Assembly (NCBI RefSeq): GCF_023016155.1
Contig: NZ_JALKBG010000006.1
Location: 124,001 to 188,000, forward strand
Length of the DNA stretch: 64,000 bases
From: Aliiroseovarius sp. F20344
GTDB taxonomy: Bacteria > Pseudomonadota > Alphaproteobacteria > Rhodobacterales > Rhodobacteraceae
Reading direction: 5' to 3'
Positions 9,402 to 17,768 of the stretch are shown here, one piece after another. Each line of letters opens with the position of its first letter. Position 1 is the first letter of the stretch. The notes below the pieces were generated by a model that had not been told where the DNA came from, ran no database searches, and saw only the letters and a list, made by a program, of their open reading frames with translations. A program made the translations under genes and the position numbers.

Positions 9402-11174
9402 TCAGAACGCGTCTGCGTCCAAGGCCATGACAGTGTCCGCACCGCTTTCGATCCGTGACAGATGCATGGACGTGGCGGGCAGGCGGCGTGCCATATAGTA
9501 GCGCGCTGTGGTCAGCTTGGTCTCGTAAAACGCTACGTCGCCTTCGCCAGTTGCCAAAGCGTCCAGTGCTGCACGTGCCTGACGCGCCCACATGTAGCCA
9601 AGGCAGACATGACCAAAGAGGTGCATGAAGTCATAGGACCCAGCCAGTGCATTGTTAGGGTTCTTCGCAGCAGATTGCATGAAATACATGGCCGAGGCTT
9701 GCAGGTGCTTCGACGCCGTTTTCAGCGGTTCGATGAAGTCTTTCATCTCGTCGCTATCCTGCTCTTTGCAATAGGATTTCACCATCTCGAAGAACGCCAT
9801 GATCGGCTTGCCACCATCGGCAGCCAGCTTGCGGCCCACAAGGTCCAGCGCCTGAACGCCGTTTGCACCTTCATAGATCTGTGTAATGCGGGCATCGCGG
9901 GTGAACTGGCTCATGCCATGTTCTTCGATATAGCCGTGGCCGCCATAGACCTGCTGTGCCAGCACGGTCATGTCGTAGCCCTGATCGGTTAGGAAGCCTT
10001 TCAGAACCGGGGTCATCAAGCTGATCAGCCCATCTGCGTCTTTGTCTTCCGAGCGATGCGCTTGGTCGATCAGCTGCGCCCCCCACAGAAGGAACGCACG
10101 CGCGCCTTCACAGAAGCTTTTCTGATCCATTAGTGAACGGCGGATGTCCGGGTGTACGATCAGCGGATCGGCCGGGCCATCGGGGTTCTTCACGCCGGTC
10201 ACATCACGTCCTTGCAGGCGGTCTTTGGCGTAGATCACCGCGTTTTGATACGCAGCCTCTGCCTGTGCCAGACCCTGCATGGCCACGCCCAGACGTGCTT
10301 CGTTCATCATGGTGAACATGGCACGCATGCCTTTGTGTTCCGTGCCCAGCAGATAACCCGTCGCTTCGTCATAGTTCATGACGCAGGTCGAGTTTCCGTG
10401 GATGCCCATCTTGTGTTCAATATTGCCAACCGAGACACCGTTACGCGCACCAACCGAGCCATCATCGTTCACGTTGAACTTCGGTACGATGAACAGCGAC
10501 ACACCTTTGATTCCTTCCGGACCGCCGGGAATCTTTGCCAGTACAAGGTGAATGACGTTGTCCGACATGTCGTGGTCACCGGCAGAGATAAAGATCTTCT
10601 GGCCCGAGATTTTGAAAGACCCATCGTCCTGCGGTTCCGCTTTGGTGCGCATCAGGCCCAGATCGGTGCCGCAATGCGGTTCCGTCAGGTTCATGGTGCC
10701 GGTCCATTCACAGCTGACCATCTTGGGCAGATAGGTTGCTTTTTGCTCGTCCGTGCCATGCGCCAGAATGGCCGACGCCGCTCCGTGGGTCAGGCCCTGA
10801 TACATTGTGAAAGCCTGGTTCGCGGCGGAAAACATCTCGCCCACCGCGGTTCCGAGCAGAACTGGCATGTTCTGGCCGCCGAATTCTTCTGGCATGTCCA
10901 GACCGGTCCAGCCGCCTTCTTTCATTTGCTCGAAAGCGTCCTTGAAACCCGTGGGCGTGTAAACCACACCGTTTTCCAGCCGACAGCCTTCCTGATCACC
11001 CACAACATTCAGCGGGGTCAGAACCTCGCTTGCCACCTTGCCGGCTTCTTCCAGCACAGCGCTGGTAAAGTCGGGTTCAAGATCGGCGTAACCGGGGATA
11101 TCCGATTGATCGGCCTTAAGCACATCGTGCAACAGGAAAGCCATGTCTTTGGTGGGCGCGGTATAGCTGGGCAT
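9402..11174 (-). CDS. Acyl-CoA dehydrogenase (long form with C-terminal extension)
   Basis: FAD enzyme of about 590 aa catalysing alpha,beta-dehydrogenation of an acyl-CoA. N-terminal helical, middle beta and C-terminal helical domains are followed by the extra C-terminal domain of the approximately 600-aa subclass. [12 protein letters not shown] is the flavin/substrate loop, [12 protein letters not shown] is present, and the catalytic base is the Glu of [13 protein letters not shown]. The same long subclass contains DmdC-type methylthiopropanoyl-CoA dehydrogenases, but nothing here fixes the substrate. An upstream TTG (11180) is in frame; the ATG at 11174 has AAAGGA 9 bases before it. The MerR gene lies 27 bases upstream, so it probably heads this operon. 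Confidence 0.92.
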   Translation of the reverse strand: MPSYTAPTKDMAFLLHDVLKADQSDIPGYADLEPDFTSAVLEEAGKVASEVLTPLNVVGDQEGCRLENGVVYTPTGFKDAFEQMKEGGWTGLDMPEEFGGQNMPVLLGTAVGEMFSAANQAFTMYQGLTHGAASAILAHGTDEQKATYLPKMVSCEWTGTMNLTEPHCGTDLGLMRTKAEPQDDGSFKISGQKIFISAGDHDMSDNVIHLVLAKIPGGPEGIKGVSLFIVPKFNVNDDGSVGARNGVSVGNIEHKMGIHGNSTCVMNYDEATGYLLGTEHKGMRAMFTMMNEARLGVAMQGLAQAEAAYQNAVIYAKDRLQGRDVTGVKNPDGPADPLIVHPDIRRSLMDQKSFCEGARAFLLWGAQLIDQAHRSEDKDADGLISLMTPVLKGFLTDQGYDMTVLAQQVYGGHGYIEEHGMSQFTRDARITQIYEGANGVQALDLVGRKLAADGGKPIMAFFEMVKSYCKEQDSDEMKDFIEPLKTASKHLQASAMYFMQSAAKNPNNALAGSYDFMHLFGHVCLGYMWARQARAALDALATGEGDVAFYETKLTTARYYMARRLPATSMHLSRIESGADTVMALDADAF

Positions 11175-11201
11175 GTTCAAGCGTCCTTTCTGGTGTTCAC
11201 A

Positions 11202-11585
11202 TTATTCGTCGAATGAGGCGATTTTCTTATCCGCCCATTCCAGTTGCTCTGTCAGATCGGCGATTGCATCCGTCAGCTCTTCTCGTTGGCGCTTCAGGCC
11301 TTCCAGATGCCCGCGTGCGACCTCGACGGTGCGCATAAGCTGGGTCTGTTGTTGGTCCCCCATATCGTAGAGGTCCAAGAGCTGGCGGATTTCTTCCAGT
11401 GCAAAACCAAAACGTTTGCCGCGCAGAATCAGCTTCAGGCGCGCGCGATCGCGTTTGGTGAACAGTCGCTTCTGGCCTTCCCGGATAGGGGAAAGCAGCT
11501 CTTTTGCTTCATAAAAGCGAAGCGTGCGCGCGGTCACGTCGAACGCATCGCACATTTGACGAATGGTCATAAGGTCGTCGGTCAT
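11202..11585 (-). CDS. MerR-family transcriptional regulator heading the beta-oxidation operon
   Basis: 127 aa. An N-terminal winged helix (MTIRQMCDAFDVTARTLRFY, with the second half RLFTKRDRARLKLILRGKR) is followed by a long coiled-coil helix (about residues 75-122). There is no C-terminal metal-binding cysteine cluster, so it is of the acyl-CoA/organic-ligand type rather than the metal type, similar in layout to LiuR-like regulators of acyl degradation. The ATG at 11585 has GGAG 6 bases upstream; an ATG at 11597 is an alternative. It is co-oriented with and 27 bases from the acyl-CoA dehydrogenase gene, and a dyad lies at 11647-11662 in its promoter, suggesting autoregulation of the whole operon. 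Confidence 0.88.
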   Translation of the reverse strand: MTDDLMTIRQMCDAFDVTARTLRFYEAKELLSPIREGQKRLFTKRDRARLKLILRGKRFGFALEEIRQLLDLYDMGDQQQTQLMRTVEVARGHLEGLKRQREELTDAIADLTEQLEWADKKIASFDE

Positions 11586-11636
11586 TCGATACTCCATACA
11601 TTCCGACACTGGCCGAACATCTGACCAGGTCTGTGT

Positions 11637-11667
11637 ACTATATAGGTTGACGTTTACGTAAATGTAA
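11637..11667 (-). promoter_or_regulatory. Probable MerR-type promoter and operator
   Basis: On the minus strand TTACAT (11662-11667) and TATAGT (11637-11642) are 19 bases apart, the unusual spacing of MerR-controlled promoters; TATATA at 17 bases is an alternative -10. The near-palindrome TTGACGTTTACGTAAA (11647-11662) fills the spacer. Position, spacing and the adjacent MerR gene all agree, although the -35 match is weak. Confidence 0.55.
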
Positions 11668-11732
11668 CGTGACGTCGCGTCCTTTCTTGTCGTGGCGTAA
11701 AGCCTGTTTTGAAAGGGGAACGGCAACGATTT

Positions 11733-11800
11733 GATTTTCAAACGAAAATCGGCTGACCTAGGGGAAGCAAAGATTTGCCGGTGAATTCATGAAATTCACC
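11733..11800. repeat. Two perfect dyads between the MerR genes
   Basis: GATTTTC-AAAC-GAAAATC at 11733-11750 and GGTGAATT-CATGA-AATTCACC at 11780-11800. Neither is followed by a T run on either strand, so they are not typical terminators; operator sites or RNA hairpins are possible. Confidence 0.5.
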
Positions 11801-11854
11801 AGTGCGGCTGCCTTTACGGCAGATCTACCTCGAATCGCAGTTGTATTGCCTGCT

Positions 11855-12223
11855 TCAGCTTAGACCTGAAGCCACGTCATCGCGCAGTTTTTGAAGATCG
11901 GTAATACTTTCCACCAGCTCTTCTTGCTGTTCGCGAAGCGCCTTGAGCTGGCGGTCCGCCAAATCGACCCATGCGCGGTTTTGGGCGTCCGTACCTTTTT
12001 CATCATAGATCAAAAGCCACTGGCGCAGCTCTTCCAATGAAAAGCCAAAACGCCGCCCTCGCAGAATCAGCGTCATGCGGGCAACTTCGCGCGGGGTGTA
12101 GAACCGAGAGCGACCTTCCTTCTCGGGATTCAGAAGCTCGATATACTCATAATATCTAAGCGTACGCGGGGTTACGTCGAACTTTGCGCACATTTCTTTG
12201 AATGTCAGCCGGTCCTCGGACAT
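11855..12223 (-). CDS. MerR-family transcriptional regulator (second copy)
   Basis: 122 aa, clearly paralogous to the MerR protein at 11202-11585: LTFKEMCAKFDVTPRTLRYYE, then SRFYTPREVARMTLILRGRRFGF, then a C-terminal coiled coil (about 80-118). No cysteine metal site is seen. CCAAGGGGGG precedes the ATG at a short but workable distance. It follows the metal exporter gene by 87 bases in the same direction and is separated from the first MerR gene by a 269-base spacer with promoter and dyads. The family is known for control of acyl-CoA catabolism; its own targets are unknown. Confidence 0.88.
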   Translation of the reverse strand: MSEDRLTFKEMCAKFDVTPRTLRYYEYIELLNPEKEGRSRFYTPREVARMTLILRGRRFGFSLEELRQWLLIYDEKGTDAQNRAWVDLADRQLKALREQQEELVESITDLQKLRDDVASGLS

Positions 12224-12310
12224 CGCGCCCCCCTTGGTTGGTCTTCACCCAACCGTAAAGGAGCGCGCGCGTCGGTGCAATTCAGTAGAACCACCCAATT
12301 CGCTCGGATG

Positions 12311-13435
12311 TTAGTTCATGAAGCCTGGAGCCAAGAAATAGAACGCATAGGCCAGGATCATCGCCGGGATGGTGGAATAGAGCGTCGCATAGATCGCAGC
12401 TTTCGGGTTCAGCGCAATGGCGGGGAAAAGTGCATCCCCGTCGTTTGACACGGCGTTCCCCATCAGTGCCGCGAAGGGGATGACGCCATTCAGGTAAAGC
12501 GTGGTGACCAGTACCTGCGGTCCGCATCCGGGGACCAGCCCGATCAGAACGCCCATCAGCGGCAAAAGCGGAGCGACGGATTGGAACAGAAGTTCAAGGT
12601 CGAGCCCGCCAAACTCGGCCACATAGTCATAGGCCAGATAGGCACCGATCACCCAGACCGAGATAAAGCTGGTCTCTTCAGCCATACGCGTGACGGGGCT
12701 GTCTTTGGCGTTTGTCATGGCCGAGACTTTAGAGGTCGCCCACATGGTCAACCCAAGGAAAGTGCCAATAAGTGCCAGATACATGATTGGAAGGCCAAAC
12801 ATGTGGCTGACATCGATCTGGCCAAGTTGCATGGCGCCGACATAGAAGCCGGGGATTGCCAGCAACAGATATGCGATGTCTTGTGGGCGGGTTTTCCCAA
12901 TTAATGGGGCCAACTCGCAGCTTGCCAAGGTCGAGGCGCGGTATTCCACTGTGTGGAAATAGTCCACCAGCCAACCCGACAAGATGCCAACAGCCAAAGA
13001 CAAGGGAAGGACCACTATTGCGGCATCCGGGCGCGTGGCGATCAACAAGAATGCAGCGTCACCCATGGTCGCAGTCAGTGTCGCGACCACAGCGCCAAAT
13101 CCAACATGACCTGAGCTATAAGCAGCAACGACAACAACGGCTCCGCCACATCCCGGTGTGGTGCCCAGCAGCGCGGCCAGCGGGACTTGCGCGCGCTTTG
13201 CGTTCGATAGAACTTCGCCAATGTCGAAGTTGAAAAGCCGTTCGGCCCCGTAAAACAAAAGCAGCGTCGCGGCGACGAACACAGACACCTGCACATAGGC
13301 GTCGGTCATCAATTCGCGTGTCAGCTCTCCTAAATGGCCGGGAGCCAGAGCAAGAACTACGAAAGCCGCCAAAACCATCAGGCGTTTGGGGCGCATTACG
13401 CCCATCGGGGCGGTAAGGGAGGCTGTGTCGCTCAT
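12311..13435 (-). CDS. Putative manganese / heavy-metal exporter (10-TM family)
   Basis: 374 aa, about ten membrane helices. Two related halves each carry a P-G-C-G motif: GTTPGCGGAVVV near residue 100 and GLVPGCGPQVLV near 310, the signature of the family annotated as putative manganese transporter / ArsP-like heavy-metal exporter. Conserved Cys, Asp and Asn residues within helices are candidate metal ligands. The ATG at 13435 gives MSDTASLTAPMG; upstream in-frame starts reach into the divergent thioesterase promoter. No strong Shine-Dalgarno is seen, so the start is only moderately secure. Direct ATTGCGAA repeats in the promoter suggest metal-dependent control. Confidence 0.75.
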   Translation of the reverse strand: MSDTASLTAPMGVMRPKRLMVLAAFVVLALAPGHLGELTRELMTDAYVQVSVFVAATLLLFYGAERLFNFDIGEVLSNAKRAQVPLAALLGTTPGCGGAVVVVAAYSSGHVGFGAVVATLTATMGDAAFLLIATRPDAAIVVLPLSLAVGILSGWLVDYFHTVEYRASTLASCELAPLIGKTRPQDIAYLLLAIPGFYVGAMQLGQIDVSHMFGLPIMYLALIGTFLGLTMWATSKVSAMTNAKDSPVTRMAEETSFISVWVIGAYLAYDYVAEFGGLDLELLFQSVAPLLPLMGVLIGLVPGCGPQVLVTTLYLNGVIPFAALMGNAVSNDGDALFPAIALNPKAAIYATLYSTIPAMILAYAFYFLAPGFMN

Positions 13436-13447
13436 CTTGTCACTTTT

Positions 13448-13472
13448 ATTGCGAATAATTCTTAATTGCGAA
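13448..13472. promoter_or_regulatory. Candidate Mur/Fur-type metal-regulator site
   Basis: The sequence ATTGCGAA occurs at 13448-13455 and 13465-13472, separated by GAATAATTC-like AT-rich DNA, 13 bases upstream of the exporter start. TGCGAAT/ATT elements resemble alphaproteobacterial Fur/Mur boxes; this is resemblance only. Confidence 0.35.
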
Positions 13473-13540
13473 AGTAGGGTCTGGACGCAGGGATTGCAAG
13501 CGCCAATAAATATGCCAAGCAACAAGCAAGAGGCGCACCC

Positions 13541-14032
13541 ATGATCAAGGGACTAACCCCCGAGAAAAAAGCCGAGATTGCCCGGAAGTTTACCGAGGCG
13601 ATCCCTCATTGCGGCGCGCTTGGTATGACGCTTGATGATTTGGGCGATGGCGAGGCCGTGATGTCCTTGCCGTATGACGAGAAGCTTATTGGTGACCCAC
13701 GTACAGGCGTGATCCATGGCGGCGCTGTGTCGGCATTGCTGGATACGTGCTGTGGGTCTGCCGTGATGAGCCATCCAAATGCGCCTGCAATTACGGCCAC
13801 GATTGATCTGCGCATCGATTACATGCGTCCTGCAACGCCCGGCCAAAAGATAACCGCAAAGGCAACGTGCTATCATGTCACGCGCTCGGTCGCGTTTGTG
13901 CGTGCGGTGGCGTTGGACGAAGACGAGGGTCGGCCCGTGGCAACCGCCACTGGCGCGTTCACAGCAGATGGCGACCCCAAGCGCCGTTCGACGGAAATCT
14001 CTAGCGAGATTACAGGCGAGGCGAGCACATGA
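13541..14032 (+). CDS. PaaI-family hotdog thioesterase (first of pair)
   Basis: 163 aa. Single hotdog fold with the family motif GVIHGGAVSALLDTCCGSAV (about 57-76), which carries the HGG loop and the acidic residue that activates water; it should hydrolyse acyl- or aryl-CoA thioesters in the cytoplasm. It starts with ATG 105 bases from the divergent exporter gene and overlaps the second thioesterase gene by ATGA. The substrate is unknown. Confidence 0.9.
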   Translation: MIKGLTPEKKAEIARKFTEAIPHCGALGMTLDDLGDGEAVMSLPYDEKLIGDPRTGVIHGGAVSALLDTCCGSAVMSHPNAPAITATIDLRIDYMRPATPGQKITAKATCYHVTRSVAFVRAVALDEDEGRPVATATGAFTADGDPKRRSTEISSEITGEAST

Positions 14033-14538
14033 GCCAATCACGCAAACGTCCCGAGCCCGTCGAAGTGGTGAAACAACGCCGCGACGTCGCCCTTGCAGGG
14101 CTGGTCGACGGCATTCCGTATGTGCAGTTCCTTGGCATCAAGATCGAACGACATGGCGACGAGCTGACCGCTGTCTTGCCCTTTGACGAAAAACTGATCG
14201 GCAATCCACTTCTGCCCGCAATTCATGGCGGTGTGACTGCGGCGTTTTTGGAAACGGCCGCGGTTATCCAGCTTAGCTGGGCGACACTGTGGGAAGATAT
14301 GGAAAGCGGCGTGTTGGACCCAACAACGCTTGGCCCGGAAAACATGCCTTACCTGCCAAAGACGATTGATTTTTCCATCGACTATCTGCGCTCGGGCTTG
14401 CCACGTGACGCCTATGCGCGTGCACGCGTAGTACGGCAGGGGCGGCGCTATGCGTCCGTTCATGTGGAAGCCTGGCAGGACCAACGCGGTAAACTTTATG
14501 CGCAGGCCACTGGGCATTTCCTGATGCCAAACTCGTGA
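14029..14538 (+). CDS. PaaI-family hotdog thioesterase (second of pair)
   Basis: 169 aa, paralogous to the gene before it: LPFDEKLIGN and AIHGGVTAAFLETAAV match LPYDEKLIGD and VIHGGAVSALLDTCCG. It has an extra loop of about 15 residues (WEDMESGVLDPTTLG) before the central strand. The ATG overlaps the previous stop (ATGA), and its stop overlaps the GTG start of the MATE gene, so three proteins are coupled. Two non-identical hotdog subunits made together could form a hetero-oligomer; this is inference. Confidence 0.88.
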   Translation: MSQSRKRPEPVEVVKQRRDVALAGLVDGIPYVQFLGIKIERHGDELTAVLPFDEKLIGNPLLPAIHGGVTAAFLETAAVIQLSWATLWEDMESGVLDPTTLGPENMPYLPKTIDFSIDYLRSGLPRDAYARARVVRQGRRYASVHVEAWQDQRGKLYAQATGHFLMPNS

Positions 14539-15842
14539 CAAATTCTCTCACCCATCGCCGCATTCTGGCGGTCGCGGGCCCTATTGTTCTGTCCAATGTG
14601 ACCGTGCCCATTCTGGGGCTGGTCGACACGGGCGTGATTGGACAAATGGGGACGGCGGCTCCGATTGGGGCAGTCGGCATTGGCGCGGTGATCCTGTCGA
14701 GCCTCTATTGGGTGTTCGGCTTCTTGCGCATGGGGACAACCGGATTGACCGCGCAGGCCCATGGGGCCGGACGGACTGGCGAAGTCGCCGCGATGCTGAC
14801 GCGCGCGCTGATGATCGCAGCCATCGGCGGGCTAGGACTGATCCTTCTGCAACTGCCGCTTTTCTGGGCGGCGTTCCAACTCGCCCCAGCCTCACCCGAG
14901 GTCGAGGCTATGGCGCGCGACTACATGTCCATCCGTATCTGGGGGGCCCCCTTTGCGATCTCGGTCTATGCGTTCACCGGCTGGCTGATCGCGCTAGAAC
15001 GCGCACGCGCCGTGCTGGTGCTTCAGGTGGCCATGAACGGCGTAAACATCGCGTTAGACCTGTGGTTCGTCTTGGGACTGGGCTGGGGCGTCGAAGGCGT
15101 GGCCATCGCCACTCTGATCGCCGAGTTCACGGGCGGCGCGCTGGGGCTTTGGCTCTGCCGTGACATGTTTGGGTCCCCAGCTTGGCGCGACTGGGTGCGT
15201 GTGTTGGACGGGCCGACCTTGAAAAACATGGCGGTGGTGAATACGGACATCTTGATCCGCTCGCTTCTGCTGATGGCGGTGTTCACCAGCTTCATGTTCT
15301 ACGGCGCAGGTCTGTCGGATGCCGAGCTTGCGGCCAATCAGGTGTTGATGCAGTTCTTGCATGTCACGGCATATGCAATGGATGGGTTCGCCTTTGGAGC
15401 CGAAACCTTTGTCGGGCAAGCACTTGGGGCCAAGAACCGGGTGGCACTCAGGCGGGCATCGGTGATGTCGAGCTTCTGGGGTGCGGGGATTTCCTGCGCA
15501 TTGGCGCTGGGCTTCGTGGTTTTGGGAAGTTGGGCCATCAACGTTATGACAACGGCAGAAGAAGTGCGCCAAGTCGCCCGCATTTTCCTGCCCTATATGG
15601 TGCTGGCCCCACTTTTGGGTTGGCCCGCTTGGATGCTCGACGGCATTTTCATCGGGGCCACGCGCACGGGCGACATGCGCAACATGATGGTGATCTCTGC
15701 GGTGATTTACTTTGCAGCAGTCTATGCACTGATGCCGAGCCTTGGAAATCACGGGCTTTGGGTGGCCCTTCTGGTATCGTTCATCGCGCGCGGGGCGACG
15801 CTTGGCTGGCGTTACCCGGCACTGGAGCGTGCGGCGTCCTAA
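14535..15842 (+). CDS. MATE-family efflux transporter (DinF-like)
   Basis: 435 aa with twelve predicted helices, starting at a GTG that overlaps the preceding stop by four bases. GPIVLSNVTVPILGLVDTGVIG is the characteristic first helix of the DinF branch, and the second half repeats it weakly (MFYGAGLSDAELAANQVLMQF). Such proteins exchange a drug or metabolite for Na+ or H+ at the inner membrane. Coupling to two thioesterases suggests the exported compound may be an acid released from CoA, an inference from context only. Confidence 0.9.
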   Translation: MTNSLTHRRILAVAGPIVLSNVTVPILGLVDTGVIGQMGTAAPIGAVGIGAVILSSLYWVFGFLRMGTTGLTAQAHGAGRTGEVAAMLTRALMIAAIGGLGLILLQLPLFWAAFQLAPASPEVEAMARDYMSIRIWGAPFAISVYAFTGWLIALERARAVLVLQVAMNGVNIALDLWFVLGLGWGVEGVAIATLIAEFTGGALGLWLCRDMFGSPAWRDWVRVLDGPTLKNMAVVNTDILIRSLLLMAVFTSFMFYGAGLSDAELAANQVLMQFLHVTAYAMDGFAFGAETFVGQALGAKNRVALRRASVMSSFWGAGISCALALGFVVLGSWAINVMTTAEEVRQVARIFLPYMVLAPLLGWPAWMLDGIFIGATRTGDMRNMMVISAVIYFAAVYALMPSLGNHGLWVALLVSFIARGATLGWRYPALERAAS

Positions 15843-15848
15843 TCTCTC

Positions 15849-16190
15849 TTAAAGGATATCCAACACGCTTTCCGGTGGCCGGCCCATGGCGGCTTTACCG
15901 TCTTTCAGAACAATGGGCCGTTCCACAAGAATCGGATGGGCGACCATTGCCGCGATCAGATCGTCATCGGGTGTATCCGCTGACAGTCCCAATTCTTTAA
16001 AGATCTTCTCGCCCTTGCGCGTAATAGCAATCGGGGTCACGCCCAATGCCGCTAGGGCCGCGCGGATTTCGGCCTCGGTCGGGGCGTCTTCCAGATAGCG
16101 GCGCACGGTTAGCGCCTCGCCACGTTCTTCCAAAAGCGCCAGTGTCTGACGCGACTTTGAACAGCGCGGATTATGCCAGATCTCGGTCAT
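15849..16190 (-). CDS. arsC: ArsC-family arsenate reductase (glutaredoxin type)
   Basis: 113 aa. [13 protein letters not shown] gives the single catalytic cysteine of the glutaredoxin-linked ArsC family, and [14 protein letters not shown] is the conserved C-terminal arginine region. It reduces arsenate to arsenite using glutathione/glutaredoxin. It overlaps pyrD by ATGA in an operon DUF952-pyrD-arsC; no arsenite pump or ArsR is nearby, so it may be a constitutive housekeeping member or a related YffB/Spx-like reductase. Confidence 0.88.
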   Translation of the reverse strand: MTEIWHNPRCSKSRQTLALLEERGEALTVRRYLEDAPTEAEIRAALAALGVTPIAITRKGEKIFKELGLSADTPDDDLIAAMVAHPILVERPIVLKDGKAAMGRPPESVLDIL

Positions 16191-17251
16191 AGCCAGTCTC
16201 CTCGTCCAGTACCGACAGCATCCGCCACGCTGGCGAACCCATCACGTTCCAGCCGTGCGTCAATGCCAAGTGCGATGTCTTCAACCAAGCTTAGCCCGTG
16301 ATACGCGAGCGAAGAGTAAAGCTGCACGACCGAGGCCCCGGCACGGATCTTCTGATAGGCATCTTCAGCCGAGGCGATCCCGCCGACACCAACCAAAGGC
16401 ATTTTCCCATCGGTCAGTTCGGACAGGCGTGCCAGCACGCGCGTGGACTTTTCATACAAAGGCGGACCAGAAAGGCCACCAGCTTCGTTTTTGTGTACAC
16501 TTTTCAAACCTTCGCGCGACAAGGTGGTGTTCGTGGCAATCACCGCGTCCACATTGACCTCTTGCGCGACGCCCGCGACCTCTGCCAATTCGTCATTTGT
16601 TAGATCCGGGGCGATTTTCAGGAAGATCGGCGTGTATTTGTCATGTTCGCCGCGCGCATCCAGCACGCCTTGAAGCAATCCGCGCAACGCATCCGCACCC
16701 TGTAGGTCACGCAGTTTTTCGGTGTTGGGCGAGCTGACATTCACCGTCACAAAATCCACAAACGGGCCGCAGCAATTGAAGACCTTCACGTAGTCCGCCG
16801 CGCGATCGTCGCTGTCTTTATTGGCGCCAAGGTTCAGCCCAACGGGCACTGGACGCTGGCGAGAGCGGCGGGTCAGGCGGGCGGCAGCTGCCTCCATCCC
16901 TTCGTTGTTAAAGCCAAACCGGTTGATGACCGCCTGATCTTCGGTCAGGCGAAACAGGCGCGGTTTTGGATTGCCGGGTTGCGGGCGCGGGGTGACGGCG
17001 CCAACCTCGACAAAGCCAAACCCGGCTTGGGTCAGTGCATCCACAACGGTGGCGTTTTTATCATACCCAGCGGCAAGACCCACGGGGTTGGTCATCTCCA
17101 TCCCGCAAAACGTGGTCTTTAGGCGGTCCGAGGTTACGATCCCCGGCATTGGCACCACACCCGCCTTCATCGCCATTAGCGCGAGGTGATGCGAGCGTTC
17201 AGGATCCACCTGATGCAGGGCTTTTAGGGCAATTTTTTCAATTAGGTTCAT
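16187..17251 (-). CDS. pyrD: Dihydroorotate dehydrogenase (quinone), class 2
   Basis: 354 aa membrane-associated flavoenzyme oxidising dihydroorotate with ubiquinone. [12 protein letters not shown], the substrate loop [25 protein letters not shown] with the catalytic Ser of class 2, and [21 protein letters not shown] for the FMN phosphate are visible, together with the N-terminal amphipathic extension that binds the membrane. The ATG at 17251 overlaps the DUF952 stop (ATGA) and gives the usual N terminus [12 protein letters not shown]. The third pyrimidine-linked gene in the window besides upp; no other pyr gene is adjacent. Confidence 0.96.
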   Translation of the reverse strand: MNLIEKIALKALHQVDPERSHHLALMAMKAGVVPMPGIVTSDRLKTTFCGMEMTNPVGLAAGYDKNATVVDALTQAGFGFVEVGAVTPRPQPGNPKPRLFRLTEDQAVINRFGFNNEGMEAAAARLTRRSRQRPVPVGLNLGANKDSDDRAADYVKVFNCCGPFVDFVTVNVSSPNTEKLRDLQGADALRGLLQGVLDARGEHDKYTPIFLKIAPDLTNDELAEVAGVAQEVNVDAVIATNTTLSREGLKSVHKNEAGGLSGPPLYEKSTRVLARLSELTDGKMPLVGVGGIASAEDAYQKIRAGASVVQLYSSLAYHGLSLVEDIALGIDARLERDGFASVADAVGTGRGDWL

Positions 17252-17586
17252 GCCAAATCCTCCGGGAAAACATGGCCATGATCTTCGAAGGGCAGGGGGC
17301 GATCCCACAAGACCTCGGACAACAGCAATTCGCGGTAAAGATGGGGGAATAGGGCGCCGCCACGCGATGGCTCCCATTCCAGCAACCCACCCATGGCGTC
17401 CGCTTCGAATGCGACAAGGACCAGCCCGTCTTCCTTGGCGAAATGTTTGGCGGCCGTTTCGCGCACCTGTTCAGCGGTCGAGAAATGGATGAACCCGTCT
17501 TGAACATCGATAGGAGCACCAGTGGTCTTTCCGGCCATCTTAAAGGCTTGCCATTCAGCAGCCCGAAGGATCTTGTATATTTGCAT
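17248..17586 (-). CDS. DUF952 family protein
   Basis: 112 aa from the ATG at 17586 ([15 protein letters not shown]); a second ATG at 17595 adds three residues. DUF952 motifs are visible: [20 protein letters not shown] in the first half and [16 protein letters not shown] in the second. The enzymatic role is not established; the fold is said to be related to ADP-ribosyltransferase-like proteins, which I mention only as family background. It is the first gene of the operon with pyrD and arsC, with a 182-base intergenic region before it that also serves the divergent 5'-nucleotidase. Confidence 0.85.
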   Translation of the reverse strand: MQIYKILRAAEWQAFKMAGKTTGAPIDVQDGFIHFSTAEQVRETAAKHFAKEDGLVLVAFEADAMGGLLEWEPSRGGALFPHLYRELLLSEVLWDRPLPFEDHGHVFPEDLA

Positions 17587-17768
17587 GGCCCTCATGTGCC
17601 GCGTTGCTTTGCATGCGTCAAGCGATGATGCCAAATGTAGGCTTTTGCGACGGATTTTCGGTCATCTTCGCGTTACGTTAATCCGCCACCAGTTCACGTG
17701 GGTTTTGACAAGACAGGCCGACTCACGCCACGCTCGTCTTCAAATTGTATAACCGACAGGGGGATCCC

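Noticed and set aside
17659-17676. PHO-box-like CGGTCAT-CTTC-GCGTTAC before the 5'-nucleotidase gene
   Set aside because: Left half matches six of seven bases but the right half only four; not enough to call PhoB control.
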